From Zingiber officinale (taxonomy: Eukaryota; Streptophyta; Magnoliopsida; Zingiberales; Zingiberaceae), in NCBI RefSeq assembly GCF_018446385.1, contig NC_055986.1, forward strand, positions 102,023,344-102,087,343: DNA of 64,000 nucleotides, in the 5' to 3' direction. The notes beneath the pieces were generated by a model. The model searched no databases, was not told the DNA's origin, and worked only from the letters and a program-made list of their open reading frames with translations. A program made the translations under genes and the position numbers. Every line of letters starts with the position of its first letter. Position 1 is the stretch's first letter. Positions 34,600-45,426 of this stretch are shown piece by piece.

Positions 34600-35908
34600 T
34601 GTTGGTGTAGGAAGCACCAGATGATGAAACCTAAGTTTTGATTATGGCAAAGGGTTCAAAAGTTAAGTTTCTTGTTGTTCTAACAAGTTGAACTGAGTGT
34701 GCAGGAAGGTCTTAAGTAATCTTAGGCAAAGGAAAGTCTTAGTTGAGGCAAGGCAGGTAGAAAGTCCAAGCTGCAGTTAGACAACGAAGTCCTGGTCCGG
34801 GAGCCTGAGTACAGTCTTGGGAAGCCAAGGATGTTGGGCAAAATCCTAGGGTGGAGGATGCTAGGTGAAAACCCTGGGGTCACTAACACCATGTGCAAAA
34901 CTGGATGGGTCGGAGATCAGACGTCTAGCATTAAGTCCTGATATCTCGAACACTGAGTAAAAGTCCAGATGGTCTGGAGGACCAGTCTGGCAAAAGATAA
35001 TCTCTCCTTAGAGGAGTAGGTGAGGGCATGTTCCCCGAAGAGGGAATAGTAGGTGTCGATTCGATCTAGAGTTTTAGCAAAACTCAAAGCTAGGACCGGA
35101 CAGTCTGAAGGTTGTCAAAACTTATTATACTTCATATATTATTGCCTGGACTAACTTTATTTTGCAAGAAGAAGAGGTTGCAAAAAAAGTTGGTCTGGGA
35201 GCCCGGAGTTTCTCCGAGTGCTCTAGCAAGTTTCATAGAGGCAGCGCCCGAGCAAGTGCCTAGCCAGGCATCCAGGGGGTGTGGGCACCCGGAGTTGCTC
35301 CAAGCCCCCGGACAGCCAAAAACTCATCAACACGTTGAGTTGGAGCACACAACTAGCTGACTCATGTCAATAGTCCAAGCACCCGGAGAGGGTCCGGGTG
35401 CTCGGACGTGGATAAACTTCAAGGATGAACTTTCGATGAGACCTCGCCACATCAGCACAGTCTAGGCTTCTAGGAAGGGCTCTAGGCGCCCGGATGGAGC
35501 TAAAAGGAGGCTTCGACCAACAGCTTTAACACATCATTTCAAACATCTTTCGGTCTGCATGCTGCTCCGAAAAGGTCTTTATGACACTCGAAAGCCGCTC
35601 TGATGACCACTACATTCAAGATCATTTCTAAGTCGTCGGTATTGTTTAATTTCAAAGTTACTTGTACTTAATTGTAAATTTACTTTTATAAATTTCAATT
35701 GATTAGTGATTGTTCAACAAAAGTACTCTAACATGTAGACCTTAGAGTAGGAGTCATCACAGACTCCGAACCAAGTAAATCTTAGCTTGTTAGCATTGCT
35801 TTCTTTTCCATCTCCTTATATTCCATTGTGTTTTACTCTCCAAGTTTTTAAAATGAACGTTAAAGCCACAATTACTATTCACCTCCCCTAGCACTTTCGA
35901 TCCTACAA
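34600..35908 (+). repeat. SIRE-type LTR
   Basis: Begins TGTTGGTGTAGGAAGCACC and ends 'actttcgatcctaca'. It contains 'attattgcctggactaactttattttgcaag', also found in the 14237-15345 LTR. The flanks (aagat / attag) do not match, so it is not a clean solo LTR with a target duplication. It is most likely the 3' LTR of the truncated element to its left. The 82-codon frame at 35112 is an LTR shadow. Confidence 0.72.
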
Positions 35909-35944
35909 TTAGGGCAAAGGGAGTTGGGCAGATTTTTAAAACTA

Positions 35945-37570
35945 GGGTTTTTAGCGACAAAAATAAATTCATTGCTAAATTTGTCATAGATTTTGCGACA
36001 AATCCATGGATTCATCGTAGAATGACATTGTCTTATTTTTTTTTATAAATTTAAACTTTTCGAAACTGGTTGAGGCACCTAGACAACTTGAAATTAAATG
36101 AAACTAATTTTTATGGGTTCCTATAAATCTCTTGATTATATAAATACCCTTAAACACTAATTTGACCTAATTGGTGATTTTTTAAACATAAATGTGAAAA
36201 ATCTTAATCACATTTAAAAAATCACCGATCTCAATATATTAGGTAAAATAAATATTTTTTGACATTTATATAATCAAGAGATTTATTGGACCCCATATGA
36301 ACTGGTTTATATCATTCTGAGCTCTCTAGGTCCATCAACCGGCTTCGAAAAGTATAAATTAAAAAATATATTTTGTGATAAATTCTTAGATTCATAGTAA
36401 AATGCCATTTTTTTTTATAAATTTAAACTTTCCGAAATCAGTTGAGGTACCAAGAAAGCTCAGAATCACATGAAACAAGTTTCTATGAATTTACATAAAT
36501 ATCTTGATTATATAAATTCCCTTAAATACTAGATCTAATATATTTTTTCCCATTGCTAAGTCAATTACATGCATTAATACTTAATAAAATTAATAGAAAG
36601 AGTTATGAATTTAATATGTTAGACTTATTTTGACCTTAAAACATCATCAATCTCAATATAATAGGTAACATTATTATTTTATTGTATTTATATAATTAGG
36701 AGATTTATAGAAACCTATAGGAATTAGTTTTATGTCATTCCGAGCTCTTTAAACTTATCAACTAGATTCGGAAAGTATAATTTTATTTTTTTTAAAAAAA
36801 AGTGTAATTTGTGATGAATTTTTGGATTCATCGTAGAACGACATTTTCTTATTTTTTTATATAAATTTAAACTTTCTAAAATTAGTTGAGGTACCTAGAT
36901 AGCTTGGAATTAAATGAAACAAATTTCTATAGGTTTATGTAAATCTTTTGATTATATAAATACCCTTAAATACTAATTTGACCTAATCAATAACTTTTTG
37001 AATGTGAATATGTTTAAAAAATCTAAATCGAGTTTGAAAAATTATTGATCTCCATATATTAGGTAAAATTAATATTTTATGGTATTTATATAATCAAGAG
37101 ATTTATAGGAGCATATAGGAACTGGTTTTGTATCATTGCGAGTTCTCTAGATCTGTCAATCGATTAGAAAAGTATAATTTTTTTTAAAAAAAATATTTTA
37201 CGACAAATCTATGGATTAATTGCATAATGTTATTTTTTAAAAAAAATTGATTTAAACTTTCTGAAGCTAGTTGTCGGACTTAGAGAGTTTGGAATGACTT
37301 AAAACTTGTTTTTTTTATTCTTATAAACTCCTAATTATATAAATATCCTCAACCACTAATTTAACTTAATCGATGATTTTTTGAACGCGAATTTATTCGA
37401 ACAATCTAAATCACATTCGAAAAATCATTGGTCTTAATATATTAGGTAAAATTAATATTTTATAGCATTTATATAATCAGGAGATTTATAAGAACTCATA
37501 GGAATTAATTCCATACCATTTAAATTCTCTAAATCTGTTAACCGACTTTGAAAAATTTAAATTTAATGAA
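35945..37570. repeat. Tandem array of ~400-bp hairpin units
   Basis: About four degenerate units start near 35990, 36382, 36810 and 37198. Each opens with 'cgacaaatc-atggattcatcgtagaatg', then an arm 'ttcgaaactggttgaggcacctaga...ataaatctcttgattatataaat', a centre, and the inverted arm 'atttatataatcaagagatttat...gagctctctaggtccatcaaccggcttcgaaaag'. Each unit is therefore a long imperfect palindrome. The leading 'tagcgacaaaaataaattcattgctaaatttgtc' resembles CACTA subterminal repeats. No coding content. Confidence 0.7.
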
Positions 37571-38004
37571 AAATAATTTGTCTTCAATCTTTAAGAATTT
37601 TTTAAAAATATATTTGACTTTTTATTAATGATGAAATGTTCTGAATATTTTTATTTTTTTATCTAATTGTCTCACTTCACTAAACTAATGAATAATTTGG
37701 ATGATAATTTAGAATGATAAAATACTAAACAAAATTTTAATAATTAAATAAAGGTGTTAAGGTATTTTTACAATAATACAATTCTAAAAAAATATTTTAA
37801 TTAAATTTAAAAATAAATAACTATTTTCTTTTTGAGAATTTTCAGCAACTAAAATCACTCTAAACAAAAATGGGTTGGATTTAATTAAGTTATTAATATA
37901 GTTTGAAAAAAGAGAGGTAAATTTTGAAGATGCTCGTTCACAGCTGGCTTCCCATAACTGAAAGCTTGATGATGCATGCATTTATATTGTATGTTGTTAA
38001 TTAT
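37571..38004. other. AT-rich, no gene recognised
   Basis: AT-rich DNA between the palindrome array and the SINE cluster; open frames are short and featureless. Confidence 0.5.
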
Positions 38005-38212
38005 TATGGTAAAAAGTGAATATGTTCGTCTTCAGTGTCCCCGTCAATTTATCACAGGGTCAACATGGAGGAGGTAAATCACGGGCGGCTACTAGCCTTT
38101 GGAATAATGACTAGCATATAAGGGAGGTATTTACCTCAGATTTAACGAGATTCGAACCCCAGATCTCATTATAGCAACACCTCATGCGCTAGCCACTAGT
38201 CATTGTATCTTG
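38005..38212 (-). repeat. tRNA-derived SINE
   Basis: On the minus strand: 'agtggctagcgcatgaggtg' (Pol III box A-like) and 'ggggttcgaatctcg' (box B, GGTTCGANNC), then a body 'gatttacctcctccatgttgacc...ggggacactgaagacg' and tail 'ttttaccataataatt'. Box spacing and order fit a tRNA-derived SINE. Confidence 0.7.
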
Positions 38213-38227
38213 TTAATCAAGTACTAT

Positions 38228-38330
38228 TCCAAAGGCTAGTAGCCGTCCGTGATTTATCTCCTCCGTGTTGGTCTTGAGATGGGTTGGCGGGGTTGCTGGG
38301 GGTGAGCGTATTCACCTTTTGCCATAATTA
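38228..38330 (+). repeat. SINE, 5'-truncated copy
   Basis: Starts 'tccaaaggctagtagccgtccgtgatttatctcctcc', the middle of the SINE at 38005-38212 in opposite orientation, and ends 'attcaccttttgccataatta'. Flanked by the direct repeat ttaatcaagtactat (38213-38227 and 38331-38345). Confidence 0.65.
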
Positions 38331-38345
38331 TTAATCAAGTACTAT

Positions 38346-38565
38346 TGATCCCGTGGGTCATCTGGATTGGTATGTGACGGAAGTTACCACAATGAGATTG
38401 CAGGGTCGATCCTCGGGGCAGCTGGGGAATAAATCTCCTATCCCTATATTACACCCTGTCCGTCACATGCCCGCTCAGATGCTGCGATTTACTTTCCTCA
38501 TGATGACCTTAGATCGGGTACGATAAAAGTACTAGGGATGAGTATTTCACCTTTTACCACAATTG
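38346..38565 (+). repeat. SINE, full-length-looking copy
   Basis: Begins 'tgatcccgtgggtcatctggattggtatgtgacgg' with box B-like 'gcagggtcgatcctcg' and ends 'tttcaccttttaccacaattg'. Flanked by ttaatcaagtactat (38331-38345) and ttaatcaagtgctat (38566-38580), a near-perfect 15-bp target duplication. Confidence 0.7.
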
Positions 38566-38583
38566 TTAATCAAGTGCTATCGT

Positions 38584-38982
38584 AGAGTAGATTCTAATGT
38601 GGAGTATACCTATCATGACTATCTGCTTGCATTTGTGTCTCTTTGCATGTACTTCATCCGATGATTCATAACAGTTTTGATGGCATTTGGTGTATTGTCA
38701 ATTATAATCTTGCAATATAATTAGTATTATCATGTAGATAGATTAACCAGGCATTATTGTTCTATTTTTGGAACATGCCATAACATCAGTATTAAGAGTC
38801 TTGCTATAATATTGTTTATATTATACACAAAATCAAGAATATACATTTATTTTTTGTAAGGCATCTAGGGTACTCATTAATCAAAATTTTCCAATTGCAA
38901 GATTATATCATGTCATAACACCACCTTGTTGGAGTATTATTTTATTTTTGCTTCTTTTACTCAGAAAATTGCTGAAATTTAA
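38584..38982. other. No gene recognised
   Basis: AT-rich DNA between the SINE cluster and gypsy C; no conserved motif seen. Confidence 0.5.
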
Positions 38983-39770
38983 TGATTTAGTGGTAGGGGC
39001 CCACTAGATCGGAGGTCAGAGTGGTCAACACTCGACAGACGTTCAATCGGACGGATTATCTTCCTGATTAGTAGTAGGAATAGCCGACCCGACATTTCGA
39101 CAGCTTGGCTTACGCCGAGTTTCCGATGCTCATAAGGCAAGAGCAGGAAGAAACGGAAGCTGAGCGGCCATCCCGCTCGGCTAATAGTAGACACGACATT
39201 CGGCCGAGTGGACATCCGCAGGAGGACGTTAGCCGAGGTGGCCTCCGTTCGGCCCGAGAAAGGCAATAGTTGGGCGGCTCCTTCGCTCGGCCCGATAAAG
39301 GACAGAGGGATCATGTGATAAGATCTTCCTAGGAACCAGTGTCGTCGACAAGAGGCATGGTCGGCGGCCTGGTCAGACAGAGAATCGTACGGTGGAAACT
39401 TCCACTGTCAAATCAGAGATATGCTCGTGCTATTAAGGTAGGGTGTCGGACATGTTTTTCTGACACGTTCATTCCAGGTATGGCTTGAGGAGCATGCACG
39501 TACCCCTGAGGAGCCCTATATAAGGACCCCCAGACTTCGACGGACGAATGCTCACTATTTTACTGTAGCTACAATTCTCATTTCTTCTTTGCCTACTTCT
39601 TTCCGTCGGAGATTTGACTTGAGCGTTGGAGAGTCATCTCCGGGGAACCCCTCCCCGGTTCGGCACTATGTTTGCAGGTTCACGGCGGGAAAGGATCTAC
39701 GTCTTCGAAGTTTTCGACCAGTCAACAGGAGCACCACATCCCCAGTGTCCATCGACTCATCTCTCGGACA
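38983..39770 (+). mobile_element. Gypsy element C (Tat lineage), 5' LTR
   Basis: LTR with repeated 'ccgctcggc/gccgagcgg' words, a TATA box (TATATAAG, 39517-39524) and the end 'ctctcggaca'. The start is either TGATTTAG (38983) or TGGTAGGGG (38991). It is followed by the PBS at 39780. No matching 3' LTR is found to the right: the element ends in a break at about 53315. Confidence 0.78.
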
Positions 39771-39779
39771 AGATCAAAT

Positions 39780-39798
39780 TGGCGTCGTCTGTGGGAAC
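39780..39798 (+). promoter_or_regulatory. Primer binding site of gypsy C
   Basis: TGGCGTCGTCTGTGGGAAC, nine bases after the LTR. Same position and form as 32209-32227 in gypsy D; closest to the Asp-tRNA class used by Tat elements. Confidence 0.7.
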
Positions 39799-39821
39799 GC
39801 ACCTGAATCCGAGGCAAGGAG

Positions 39822-40629
39822 ATGGAAGAAGTTGGACGCCAACACACTGTGACGCTCTCTCAAGAGGAGCTTGACGCGCTCGTGCAGGCGCGAGCAGCCA
39901 AGATAATAGAGCAGCAACAGAAGGCACTGGCCGAGCGGCTGGAGCAACAAGCAACCTCAGCATCTAGAGGCCGAGCGGCGCACAAAGATCGGCCGGAACA
40001 GCTCTCCATATGGGGTCAAAACAAGGTCCGACCGGTATACAAGCAGAGGCGCCACCCGCCCCGATCTCATTCCATCGGGCCTTGTTCCAGATGCCCTCTG
40101 AGATCGCGCAAGCGAATCGAGATCGGTCTTCCACAGACGAGGCTCCCGCTTGGGATGCAAGGAGGGGCAAAGCGCCCCGAGCTGACTCATCCCCCGAGCG
40201 GATCAATCGCCAGTTCTCTGAGGCAATTCTGCAAGATCAGCGTCGGTTTCGAAGATTGCCAGACGGGTCGATTCAGAACTTCAAGGACTTCAGGACGGCC
40301 TTCCTCCACCACTTCGCGAGCAGCCGGTGCTATTAGAAGACCGACGTCAATTTGTTCTCTATGAAGCAAGGGCTGAGAGAGATTCTTCAGGCCTACATTC
40401 AACGCTTTAACCAGGCGCCATGGACATCCCCACGGTCTCATGTGAGACTATGATACATGCCTTCACTCAAGGACTCATCGACGGGGATTTCTTTCGCTCA
40501 CTCATCAGGAAGCCACCCTGTTACTACGACCACATGTTGAAGAAGGCCAACGAGTATATCAACGTGGAGGAAGCTCAGGAGGCCCGAAGGAAAGAAGCAC
40601 CGTCAGAACCATCGATGCACGCTGACTGA
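39822..40629 (+). pseudogene. Gypsy C gag, frameshifted and deleted
   Basis: The ATG at 39822 begins Met-Glu-Glu-Val-Gly-Arg-Gln, with Val-Thr-Leu-Ser-Gln-Glu-Glu-Leu and an Ala/Gln-rich helix. The frame shifts near 40020 into the frame holding Phe-Gln-Met-Pro-Ser-Glu-Ile-Ala-Gln and Glu-Arg-Ile-Asn-Arg-Gln-Phe. Compared with gypsy D, about 60 residues of the capsid core (the 'YNGLTDPDDHL' part) are missing between Ile-Leu-Gln-Asp-Gln and Asn-Phe-Lys-Asp-Phe. A TAG at 40334 and another frameshift precede the C-terminal capsid part (40420-40629, Ala-Asn-Glu-Tyr-Ile-Asn-Val-Glu-Glu). Confidence 0.88.
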
Positions 40630-41189
40630 AGGCCGCCGACTAGCCACCAGCCTCCGAGAGGGCCCCGAGCTGATGTGTCACGACCGTATCAGGAAGCAAG
40701 ACCACATGTCGTCTAGCACATGGCAGCCGAACGCCCCAGACCCAAGGGGAAGGTATGAACTCCTATGTTCTGTTCCTTCCAACAGTCTACAACCCACAAC
40801 ACCTGCGACTGCTGAGGAGTCCCTGCAGTCGCTCAACCAACTCCCAGGAGTTATCGACGATGGTCGCCTTCCCCCGAACTGCGATATAGGTAGCCTAGTA
40901 CCGAACGGCGAGAAGAGAACATGCAGTCACTCGAGCGGCGACATCATCATCAAACAAGGAGTGACGACCATGCCCCAGCCTCCCATGGACGAGTTGGGAA
41001 CTCCACTCGGGAGGAGGAAAACTAAAGCAATGCCGCTCGGGGTGAAATCAACATCATAGCTGGTGGACCGACCAACGGAGATTCCAACTGAGACCGAAAG
41101 TCGTATGTCAGATGACTGAAGATTCATGCTGTAGGATGCAGCCAAGAGAGGGCGAGCAGGCCCGAAATCAGCTTTGGCCCCAGGGATCT
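40630..41189 (+). other. Gag-protease linker of gypsy C, degenerate
   Basis: Region between capsid and protease. A CCHC knuckle would be expected but I cannot see an intact one. The 128-codon frame (40673-41059) carries no recognisable domain. Confidence 0.5.
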
Positions 41190-41645
41190 CGAGGAAATTG
41201 AAGTACCGCACGACGACACCCTCATCATCCGTGTGGTAATTGCCAACTATACTATTCATCACATATTTATTGATACAGGGAGCTCAGTTAACATCATCTT
41301 CCAAAAGGCCTTCAACCATCTTCAGATCGACTGGGTCGAGTTGCTACCAATGATGACCCCTTTGTATGGGTTCACCGGCAATGAGGTCTAGCCGATCGGA
41401 CAGACAAAGTTGGCTATATACCAAGACCGCCACCTTCATCGTTGTAGACGCCCCGTCAGCCTACAACGTCATCCTGGGCCGGCCGGCCCTCAACGAGTTC
41501 CGGGCAGCAGTCTCAACCTATTGCCAAAAAATCAAGTTCCCCGTAAAGGACCAGGTCGGGGAAGTCAAAGAGACCAATTGTCCGCTCGACGCTGCTTTGT
41601 CGAGATGGTGAAGGCGGAGGCTAAATCCACTCGGAAAGTTCCCTG
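41190..41645 (+). pseudogene. Gypsy C aspartic protease
   Basis: Contains the retropepsin motif Phe-Ile-Asp-Thr-Gly-Ser-Ser-Val-Asn-Ile-Ile-Phe (about 41265-41300). After a stop and frameshift come the flap-distal [14 protein letters not shown] and Leu-Asn-Glu-Phe-Arg-Ala segment (about 41447-41507), the typical C-terminal end of Tat-lineage proteases. Confidence 0.82.
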
Positions 41646-41679
41646 ACATGAGGTAAACACCATAACCGAAAAACCCCTT

Positions 41680-42960
41680 ACTTTAGTTTATGAAGAGAAA
41701 GAAGAGGTGCAGATACACCCTAGCCGAGCAGAGGCAACGACTTTCATAGTGGCCGACTTGCAAGATGAGCAGAAGGCCGAGCTGGTCAGATGTCTTTAGT
41801 GAAATCATGACGTCTTCGCCTAGTCCACTCATGAACTACCCGACGTTTCCCCAAGCATAGCGCAGCATGAGCTTCACGTCTGACCGGATGCTAGGCCTAT
41901 GAAGCAAAGGAAAAGGGACTTCAGCGCGGAGCAGAATCAGATCATCTGAATTGAAGTAGAGAAGCTATTGGAGGCCGGCCACATCAGAGAGGTCCAGTTC
42001 CCGAGCTGGCTCGCAAATGTAATGCTGGTCTCCAAGTCTGGCAACAAGTGGAGGGTCTGCATCGACTTTCGAGACCTCAACAAGGCTTGCCCAAAAGACT
42101 TCTACCCACTGTCGAGGATTGACCAGATGGTGGATTCCACAACTAGGTGTGAGATGATATGCATGCTAGACGCATATCAGGGGTACCATCAAGTGCCGCT
42201 CACCCAGGAAGATCAAGAGAATGTAAGTTTCATAACAGCGAACGACACCTACTGCTACAACATGATGCCATTTGGACTAAAAAATACTGGGGCTACCTAC
42301 CAAAGGCTCATGAATAAGGTATTCCGGCAGTAGATCAGACGGAACATGGAGGTATATGTCGACGATATACTCATCAAATCCCTCCAAGTTGCAGACCTCT
42401 GTGTGGATATAGAAGAAACTTGCCAGACACTCCGCGCATATGGAATTAAGCTAAACCCTAGCAAATGTTTGTTCGACACGAATGGTGGAAAGTTCCTCGG
42501 CTATATCGTCACAGAGTGGGGCATCGAGGCAAACCCTGGTAAAGTGAAGGCGCTGCAAGATATACCGCCACCAAGGAATTTGAAGGAAGTTCAGCACCTC
42601 ACCGGTCGAATAACTGCATTATCTCGATTCATCTCTAAGTCTGCCGACCGGAGCCTCCCTTTCTTCAAGATATTGCGCCGAGCTACCAAGTTCCAATGGG
42701 ACGGAGAACGCAACAAGGCGTTGGAAGAACTAAAAGCATATCTAAATTCTCTGCCTGTATTGGCTAAGCCAGCTGTCGGTGAGCCGCTTCGTTATTTATC
42801 CTCCACCGAGCACGCTGTCGGCTTGGCGCTGGTATAGCCAAACGGTGAGGAACAACCAGTGTACTTCCTGAGCCATATCTTAAAAGATGTTGAATCCTGC
42901 TACACTGGTCTCGAGAAACCTGTCTTTGCGTTGGTGCTCGCCGCTCAGAGGCTCTGACCG
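41680..42960 (+). pseudogene. Gypsy C reverse transcriptase and first RNase H
   Basis: The best frames are 41968-42333 and 42346-42837. They contain Trp-Arg-Val-Cys-Ile-Asp-Phe-Arg-Asp-Leu-Asn-Lys-Ala-Cys-Pro-Lys-Asp, Met-Leu-Asp-Ala-Tyr-Gln-Gly-Tyr-His-Gln with the first catalytic Asp, Met-Pro-Phe-Gly-Leu-Lys-Asn, and Tyr-Val-Asp-Asp-Ile-Leu (42355-42372). A TAG at 42331-42333 separates the two frames. The connection and RNase H part (Gln-Pro-Val-Tyr-Phe-Leu-Ser-His) follows a TAG at 42835. The motif set is Ty3/gypsy, not copia. Confidence 0.9.
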
Positions 42961-43600
42961 TACTTGCTCGTGCATACAATCATAGTGATGACCAACAACC
43001 CTCTGGGTAGAGTCATTCTCAATCCAGAGGCATCCGGGCGGCTAATTAAATAGACAATGGAGCTCAGCGAATTCGACATACAGTATCAGTCCCGAACGGC
43101 CATTAAGGCACAATCCTTAGTAGACTTTATCACCAAAGTGCATAATCATGAGCTAGAAGCCACTTGGAGGATATACGCGGACGAATCGTCCACTTGGCAA
43201 GGAAGCGGAGTCGGTGTGCTACTGATCTCCCCCTAGGAAGAACGGATGCATTTGTCCATCTGGTTGGAATACCGGGCAACCAATAACGAGGCCGAATACG
43301 AGGCACTCATAGCCAGCTTGCAGGCCACTCGGTATGTTGGAGCAATCAAGGTTTTGATTCACTCGGATTCTCAGTTGGCCGCTCAGTAGCTCACCGGGAC
43401 ATTCGAGATAAGCAACGCTTGGCTCAAGCTTTACGCTGAGGCCTTTAAAAAGCTAAAGGCCAACTTCCAGGAGGTGGTTATTCAGAAGATTCCTCGAGCA
43501 GAAAACCAAGTAGTGGATGAGCTAGCTAAGCTCGCTATCTCCATATCGTCGATTGTCATATCGCAGCCGATTAAGCAGGTATCCTTGGTGGCACACGTCG
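42961..43600 (+). pseudogene. Gypsy C second (additional) RNase H domain
   Basis: After the RT-linked RNase H the frame encodes Tyr-Ala-Asp-Glu-Ser-Ser-Thr-Trp-Gln-Gly-Ser-Gly-Val-Gly-Val (about 43177-43221), Asn-Asn-Glu-Ala-Glu-Tyr-Glu-Ala-Leu (about 43282) and His-Ser-Asp-Ser-Gln-Leu (about 43362), then Arg-Ala-Glu-Asn-Gln-Val-Val-Asp-Glu-Leu-Ala. This is a complete archaeal-type RNase H pattern (D-E-D-D). A dual RNase H is the hallmark of the Tat lineage (Ogre, Retand, Grande). Stops at 43237 and 43387 break it. Confidence 0.85.
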
Positions 43601-43619
43601 ATCGGATGGAAGGACTCAC

Positions 43620-44390
43620 CTTCCCAAATGATTAGAGGACGGCGCTGATAGAGTTCCTGCAGTTGGGTATTGCGCCGTCCGATCGAGCGGAAGCCCACCT
43701 GTTGAGAAGGAGAGCAGGAAGATTCACGATGATTGGGGACCAACTATACAAGAATCTTTCTCCCGACCCCTACTCAAGTGCGTCGGACCAGAAAACATCG
43801 ATTACATTCTATAAGATGTGCATCAAGGAACTTGCGGAGGACACCCTGGCGGTCGGTCATTGGCCAAAAAGATACTGCTGGCCGGATATTTCTGGCCAAC
43901 CCTCCAAGCAGATGCAGCTCGGACAGTGTTTACCTACCTGTCCTGCCAGAAGTACCACAACCTCTCGCACTGACCCGAAAAAGAAATGACAACGTCCATA
44001 GTATCCTGCCCGTTTGATCAGTGGGGCATGGATATAGTGGGGCCCTTCTCCATGGCGACCGGCCAGCGGAAGTTCCTGCTCATCGCAGTAGACTACTTCT
44101 CCAAATGGGTCGAAGCTGAGCCGCTCGCCAGAATAACCGAGCAGATGGTTCAGAAATTCATCTGGCAGCACATTATATGTCGGTTCGGAGTTTCGCGTCG
44201 ACTAGTCTCCGACAATGGAAGATAGTTCACTGGGCAACAACTCAGAGAATGGTGCGAAGGCTACGGGATTCAGCAAGCCTTCACCTCCGTAGCATATCCA
44301 CAGAGCAACGGACAAGCTGAAGTTGTCAATAGGGAAATTCTATGAATTCTTCGAGCTCGGCTTAACCACGTCCTTCAGCTGTAGGAATAA
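43620..44390 (+). pseudogene. Gypsy C integrase, C-terminally truncated
   Basis: A degraded zinc-binding part (Gly-His-Trp-Pro...Cys-Leu-Pro-Thr-Cys) is followed by the core: Asp-Gln-Trp-Gly-Met-Asp-Ile-Val-Gly-Pro-Phe, Asp-Tyr-Phe-Ser-Lys-Trp-Val-Glu-Ala, Ser-Asp-Asn-Gly-Arg (TAG replaces the next codon at 44224), and Asn-Gly-Gln-Ala-Glu-Val-Val-Asn-Arg-Glu-Ile-Leu. Coding similarity stops at about 44385, where the minisatellite begins, so the C-terminal integrase part is lost. Confidence 0.85.
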
Positions 44391-44394
44391 AATC

Positions 44395-45190
44395 TAAAGC
44401 AAAGGTTTACAAAGTTATCGCCGAATGGCCACCCCGCCTTGAAGACCATCGAGCGACGACGTTAAACCCTAGAGTCAACGCGATGACTAAAAAAACCCCG
44501 CTCGGAAGACCGTCGAGCGGTGATGTTAAACCCTAGAGTTGAAGTGATGACTATAAAAACCCCGCTCGGAAGATCGTCGAGCGGCGACGTTAAACCCTAG
44601 AGTCGACGTGGCGACTATAAAGACTCCGCCTTGAAGACCGTCGAGCGGCGACATTAAACTCTAGAGTCAAAGCGGCGACTATAAAAACCCCGCTCGCAAG
44701 ACCGTCGATCAGCGACGTTAAACCCTAGAGTCGACGCAGCGACTATAAAATCCTGCTCGGAAGACCGTCGAGCGGCGACATTAAACCCTAGAGTCGAAGC
44801 GGCGACTATAAAAACCCCGCTCGGAAGACCGTTGAGCGGTGACATTAAACCCTAGAGTTGACGCGGCGACTATAAAGACTCCGCCTTGAAGACTGTTGAA
44901 CGACGATGTTAAACTCTAGAGTCGAAGCTGTGACTATAAAAACCCCGCTCGGAAGGCCGTCAAGCGGCGACGTTAAACTTTAGAGTCGAAGCGATGACTA
45001 TAAAAACCCCGCTCGGAAGATCGTCGAGCGGCGACGTTAAACTCTAGAGTCAAACGACGACTATAAATATCCATTCTGAAGATCGTTGAGTGGCGACGTT
45101 AAACCCTAGACTCAGAGCGGCGACTATAAAAACCCCGCTGTGGAGACCGTTGAGCGGCGACGTTAAATCCCGGTCTTAGAAAATCGTCTA
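44395..45190. repeat. ~64-bp minisatellite in gypsy C
   Basis: About a dozen tandem copies of a unit like 'ccccgctcggaagaccgtcgagcggcgacgttaaaccctagagtcgaagcggcgactataaaaa', spaced about 64 bp (for example 44496, 44560). Each holds the inverted pair 'cgctcgg...cgtcgagcgg'. It lies between integrase and the antisense ORF, where Tat elements commonly carry tandem repeats. Confidence 0.9.
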
Positions 45191-45426
45191 GCGTGGATGC
45201 TAAAATTAAAGTCGAGCATAAACCCCAGAGGTATGATCCTAAGCAAATATTTCAATAATAGCAGGGGCGTCACAACCGATCGGGACTACGCAACCAAATA
45301 CTTGGCAAACTAATAGCATATGAAAGAGACGCAAACAGATTTCAGTAATAAACACTGCCGAACGGCAGAAATACAATTAAGGCTTACAAAAAACAAGGCT
45401 TAGAAAAAACACTATCAGCTCCTCGC

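Noticed and set aside
44430..45190. Possible CRISPR-like direct repeat array
   Set aside because: Units are contiguous without unique spacers, in plant nuclear DNA inside a gypsy element; it is a minisatellite.
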